From CADEFF01 sp964569315 (GTDB taxonomy: Bacteria; Pseudomonadota; Alphaproteobacteria; Dongiales; Dongiaceae): 64,000 nucleotides of DNA. This document shows, piece by piece, positions 61,205-64,000 of the stretch (position 1 is the stretch's first letter; each line of letters opens with the position of its first letter). The position numbers and the translations under genes are program-made. Below the pieces are notes generated by a model. It worked only from the letters and a program-made list of their open reading frames with translations, searched no databases and was not told where the DNA came from. The DNA is taken from positions 31,433 through 95,432 of the forward strand of contig CAZMUZ010000002.1 in the NCBI GenBank assembly GCA_964569315.1, written 5' to 3'.

Positions 61205-62426
61205 TTTTTACGGCAGCGCGGCGCCGAGCGGCGAGAATGCCGTGGTCGAAGCCGAAGCCGCGTTGCTGCGCGGGCGCGGGCACCGCCTCGTCGAGTTCTT
61301 CCGCCATAGCGACGAGATTCGTGGTCGCGGCGCGGTCGGATTGCTGCGGGGCGGGCTCGCCACGCCGTGGAATCCGTTGGCTCGCCGGAAGCTGCGCCGG
61401 CTGCTGGTCGAAGAGCGGCCCGACGTGATGCATGTGCATAACAGCTTCCCCTTGCTGTCGCCGAGCGTGTTCTCGGCAGCGGCAGGCCTCGGCACGGCCG
61501 TCGTTCTCACCCTCCACAACTTCCGCCTCTTCTGCAGCAACGGCCTCGCCCTTCGCGACAGCGCGCCCTGCATCCGGTGCCTCGAGAAACGCAGCAGCCT
61601 CCCGGCGATCCGCTATGGCTGCTATCGCGAAAGCCGGGCCGCCACCCTGCCGGTCGCGGCGATGATCGCGCTCCATCGCCGGCTCGGGACCTGGGCGCGC
61701 CATGTCGATGGGTTCATCAGCCTCTCCGCTTTCCAGCGCGATCTCCTGCTCCGCTACGGCCTGCCGGCGGAACGGGTGACGCTGAAGCCGAATTTCTACG
61801 ATCCCGCCGCCGATCCGCTCCCTTGGGCGGCGCGCGAGGGGAAGGTCGTGTTCGTCGGCAGGCTTACCGCCGAAAAGGGCGCACAGATACTGATCGAGGC
61901 CTGGCAGCGATGGGGTGCGGAAGCGCCGCGGCTCGAGATCATGGGCGATGGCCCGCAGCGCCCCCGGCTCGAGGCGGCGATTGCCGCCTCGCCGGCCCGC
62001 GAGCGTGTGAGGTTTCTCGGTCAGCTCCCGTTTCCAGAGGCGCAGGAGCGGCTCGCCCGCGCCCGGCTCGCGATCGTGCCGTCGCTTTGCTACGAGGGCT
62101 TTCCGATGGTGGTGCGCGAAGCCTTTGCCTTCGGGGTGCCGGTGCTCGCCTCGGCGTTGGGCTCCCTCGGCGACATCGTCACGGACGGCGAGACGGGACG
62201 GCTTTTTCCCGCGGGCGACGCAGAAGCGCTGCAATCCGCGGCGTCCTCGCTGTGGCAGGCGCCCGAGACGCTCGAACGGCTGGGCGATGCCGCCGCGCGC
62301 CGCTTCCGCGAACGCTATACCTCGGCGCGCGGCTATGAGGATCTCATGGCCATCTACGATGCGGCGATCGCGGTGCGGGCCGATCGCTTCCTGCCGGCCG
62401 GCGGAAGGCTCCCTAGCGCCGGCTGA
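61182..62426 (+). CDS. Glycosyltransferase family 4
   Basis: A 414-residue GT-B glycosyltransferase. N-terminal acceptor half with VHNFYGSAAPSGENAVV and VMHVHNSFPLL; C-terminal donor half with VFVGRLTAEKGAQIL (near 226), IMGDGPQR, and the EX7E-type PSLCYEGFPMVVREAFAFG. ATG 61182 (MKVVLVHNF) is chosen over an earlier in-frame start. It adds a sugar to the exopolysaccharide repeat unit. It ends convergently with the polymerase gene (14-base overlap). Confidence 0.9.
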   Translation: MKVVLVHNFYGSAAPSGENAVVEAEAALLRGRGHRLVEFFRHSDEIRGRGAVGLLRGGLATPWNPLARRKLRRLLVEERPDVMHVHNSFPLLSPSVFSAAAGLGTAVVLTLHNFRLFCSNGLALRDSAPCIRCLEKRSSLPAIRYGCYRESRAATLPVAAMIALHRRLGTWARHVDGFISLSAFQRDLLLRYGLPAERVTLKPNFYDPAADPLPWAAREGKVVFVGRLTAEKGAQILIEAWQRWGAEAPRLEIMGDGPQRPRLEAAIAASPARERVRFLGQLPFPEAQERLARARLAIVPSLCYEGFPMVVREAFAFGVPVLASALGSLGDIVTDGETGRLFPAGDAEALQSAASSLWQAPETLERLGDAAARRFRERYTSARGYEDLMAIYDAAIAVRADRFLPAGGRLPSAG

Positions 62427-63753
62427 AGGCGCTTCGCGCCTCGGCGATGCGGACATGAAGCGGGCGCGGCCGATGGCGCGGCTTGGGTGCGGGCGGCGGC
62501 GGGGCAGGTTCCGTATCGGCTGTCGCCGCGGCGGCCGGGACGCGTCGTAGCATCGGCACGGAGAGCGCGAAGATGCAAAGCAGCCAGAACAGCATCGCGG
62601 GGAAGGTGCTGGCCGCGTAAATCACGTTCTCCGAGAAGTTTCCGACCATCATGAAGAGAAGGAAGAAGAAGGCCGCCGGATAGGCGCGCACGCGGTCCGC
62701 CCAGGCGATCCGCAGCATCGCGCCGAGCACAAGCAGGCCATAGAAGGCCGTGCCGAGAATGCCGGCATCGAGAACAGACTGCAGATAGCCGCTATGGACG
62801 GTGACGCGGCTGATGGCGCGAGGATCGGTGCGCTGCGAGGCGAAAAGCGATTCGTCCGCGCCGCCGGTGATGGCGACGGCGCCCTGGCTGAGACCGAAGC
62901 CGAGCCAGGGTCGCTGTCCGAAGGCGTCGATCGACTCCTCCCAGAGGGTCGTACGGCCGGAGAGGTTCGAGACGGTGCCGAAGCGCACCAGCTCTTCGAG
63001 CTTGCCGACGTTGACCGTGGTGACGATCCAGATCGGCAGCACCACGAGAAGACCCACGGCCGCGCCCACCAGGCGAAAGCGCCGCCATTCGCGCGGGAAA
63101 TAGAGGATGCAGCAGGCGAGGGAGGCGATCGCGAAGGCGATCCAGAAGGTGCGCGCACCGGCGAGCATCAGACAGGCCGCACCGGCGACGAAGGCGACGC
63201 CGCGCAGCCAGACCGGTCGCGCGCGGCCGAACAGCGCCAGCCCCGCCAGCATGCCGGCGCTGGCACCCATCCATCCTGCCTTCGACAGCACGCCGCGAAA
63301 CCTGATCTCGCCGCCATAGATGACTTCGTAGGCCGCACCCGGCGCAAGCACCGCGGCCGCGAGGCTCGCGATGCAGACGCCGAGCAGGATGTAGAAGGTC
63401 GCGCGGAACAGGAACGCGTAGTTCTTTTCGGCGTTGGCGGGATCGCCGTTCCAGAGGGCGAGTGCGAAGAACAGCACCGCCGCGAGCGACAGGACCTGCA
63501 ACGACACGAAATCCCAGTTGATCGAGTTCGTTGCGCCCATCGCGAGGGCCAGCAGATAGCCCAGCATCGGCAGCATGACACGCAGAGCGGCCCGGGGTGC
63601 CGCGATCGGCAGGAAATAGAGGCCGACCATCAGGCAGATCGCCTGCGAGATTTCGCGCAAATAGAAACCGCCGCCGATGAAGGTGATGTCCTTCATTGCG
63701 GCGCCGCCGATCAGCAGGGCCGCGCAGGCAAGAAGCAGCCGATTGCCTGACAT
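62413..63753 (-). CDS. O-antigen ligase/polymerase family membrane protein
   Basis: A 446-residue protein with about 10-12 hydrophobic segments. Wzy/WaaL-type features: a large periplasmic loop (about 255-310) with LSGRTTLWEESIDAFGQRPW and LGFGLS, and VHSGYLQSVLDAGILGT. It would join repeat units in the periplasm. It is on the strand opposite the operon, with TTGAGG before ATG 63753. A basic, proline-rich tail closes it. Confidence 0.88.
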   Translation of the reverse strand: MSGNRLLLACAALLIGGAAMKDITFIGGGFYLREISQAICLMVGLYFLPIAAPRAALRVMLPMLGYLLALAMGATNSINWDFVSLQVLSLAAVLFFALALWNGDPANAEKNYAFLFRATFYILLGVCIASLAAAVLAPGAAYEVIYGGEIRFRGVLSKAGWMGASAGMLAGLALFGRARPVWLRGVAFVAGAACLMLAGARTFWIAFAIASLACCILYFPREWRRFRLVGAAVGLLVVLPIWIVTTVNVGKLEELVRFGTVSNLSGRTTLWEESIDAFGQRPWLGFGLSQGAVAITGGADESLFASQRTDPRAISRVTVHSGYLQSVLDAGILGTAFYGLLVLGAMLRIAWADRVRAYPAAFFFLLFMMVGNFSENVIYAASTFPAMLFWLLCIFALSVPMLRRVPAAAATADTEPAPPPPAPKPRHRPRPLHVRIAEARSAFSRR

Positions 63754-63847
63754 TTTAATGCCTCAAGAGCGCTGGCCCCCGCCCGATAAGATAGCACCCG
63801 GCAGCGGCGGCGCCGCCCACCCAAGCTGTGACAATCGAAAGATCGCC

Positions 63848-64000
63848 ATGCCGGATATCGAGGCCTGCTGCATCGAGGCTGTCGCCGCTCTGCGCCCGAA
63901 AGCCCCGGGTCGTGGCACAAGGTTTCGCGCTTTTCGGAGCCTCGCGGTCGCGCTGGCTGCCGCGTTCGCGATTCTCGCCGGCGCCGCGACGGCCGATACG
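63848..64000 (+). CDS. Secreted protein, N-terminal part only (runs off the window)
   Basis: From ATG 63848 the frame stays open to the window edge (51 codons). A basic stretch (RFRAFRS) and a hydrophobic segment ending ILAGAATADT look like a signal peptide with an AxA-type cleavage site. GAAAG lies eight bases upstream. What follows is unseen, so no function can be given; in such loci a secreted glycosidase or EpsI-like protein would be typical. Confidence 0.5.
   Translation, partial: MPDIEACCIEAVAALRPKAPGRGTRFRAFRSLAVALAAAFAILAGAATADT

Noticed and set aside
1..64000. tRNA, rRNA, CRISPR arrays or insertion sequences
   Set aside because: I saw no cloverleaf candidates, regularly spaced repeats or transposase-like frames by reading; a covariance-model scan would be needed to exclude a tRNA formally.

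Overview
The window is GC-rich DNA that looks like an Alphaproteobacterium chromosome. Three things suggest this: codon usage with a strong third-position G/C bias, the XrtA/PEP-CTERM exopolysaccharide gene set, and lasso-type precursors with the proteobacterial YxxP...RERLSxVTA leader. I see no rRNA, tRNA, CRISPR array or intact insertion sequence. Both ends cut a gene: the 5' end lies inside a DUF1989 gene, and the 3' end lies just after a signal peptide.

Region 1 (1-8.7 kb) is a nitrogen/sulfur catabolic block. It holds two DUF1989 proteins, a glutamate-semialdehyde-mutase-like aminotransferase, hydantoinase/oxoprolinase A and B subunits, a cysteine-dioxygenase-like cupin and a four-domain rhodanese with one catalytic cysteine. 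Region 2 (8.9-15 kb) is mostly housekeeping: a class III aminotransferase, a HerA-like ATPase, RecQ and a glutathione-dependent formaldehyde-activating enzyme. A remnant of a metallo-beta-lactamase-fold exonuclease lies between genes here.

Region 3 (15-22.5 kb) is the most unusual part. It is a lasso-like RiPP locus with a PF14907-type nucleotidyltransferase, a formyltransferase, an HPr-kinase-like kinase, a B2 leader peptidase and an asparagine-synthetase-like enzyme with a PqqD/RRE domain fused at its C-terminus. Reading away from these is a tandem row of precursor peptides: two intact, a third interrupted by an amber codon exactly at the conserved leader tyrosine, and a fourth surviving only as a core fragment. 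A terminator, a flavodoxin and a broken ABC permease follow.

Region 4 (22.5-42.7 kb) is catabolic. It carries an SDR, a phosphotransferase and an acyl-CoA synthetase, then a polyamine-type ABC importer (binding protein, two permeases and a distant ATPase). Mixed in with these are a PucR-type and a GntR/FCD regulator, two paralogous LLM flavin oxidoreductases, two paralogous aldehyde dehydrogenases, a DUF1185 protein, an alpha/beta hydrolase, a Rieske oxygenase and an alcohol dehydrogenase. Together they look like import and oxidation of one unidentified (probably nitrogenous) substrate. Region 5 (42.7-47.6 kb) is a MarR-controlled EmrAB-type efflux block plus a second DHA2 transporter.

Region 6 (48-64 kb) is an XrtA-type exopolysaccharide/PEP-CTERM locus. 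It contains the TPR lipoprotein PrsT, three tandem paralogous secreted proteins ending in a VPIPPA variant sorting signal, and an export/assembly operon (Wza-like exporter, beta-barrel protein, chain-length determinant, tyrosine kinase, XrtA-associated ATPase, epimerase, two glycosyltransferases). An O-antigen-ligase-like polymerase is encoded on the opposite strand. The exosortase itself is not in the window and probably lies beyond the 3' end. The HprK-like kinase, PqqD and nucleotidyltransferase of region 3 belong to families often found near such loci, so the two regions may be functionally linked.
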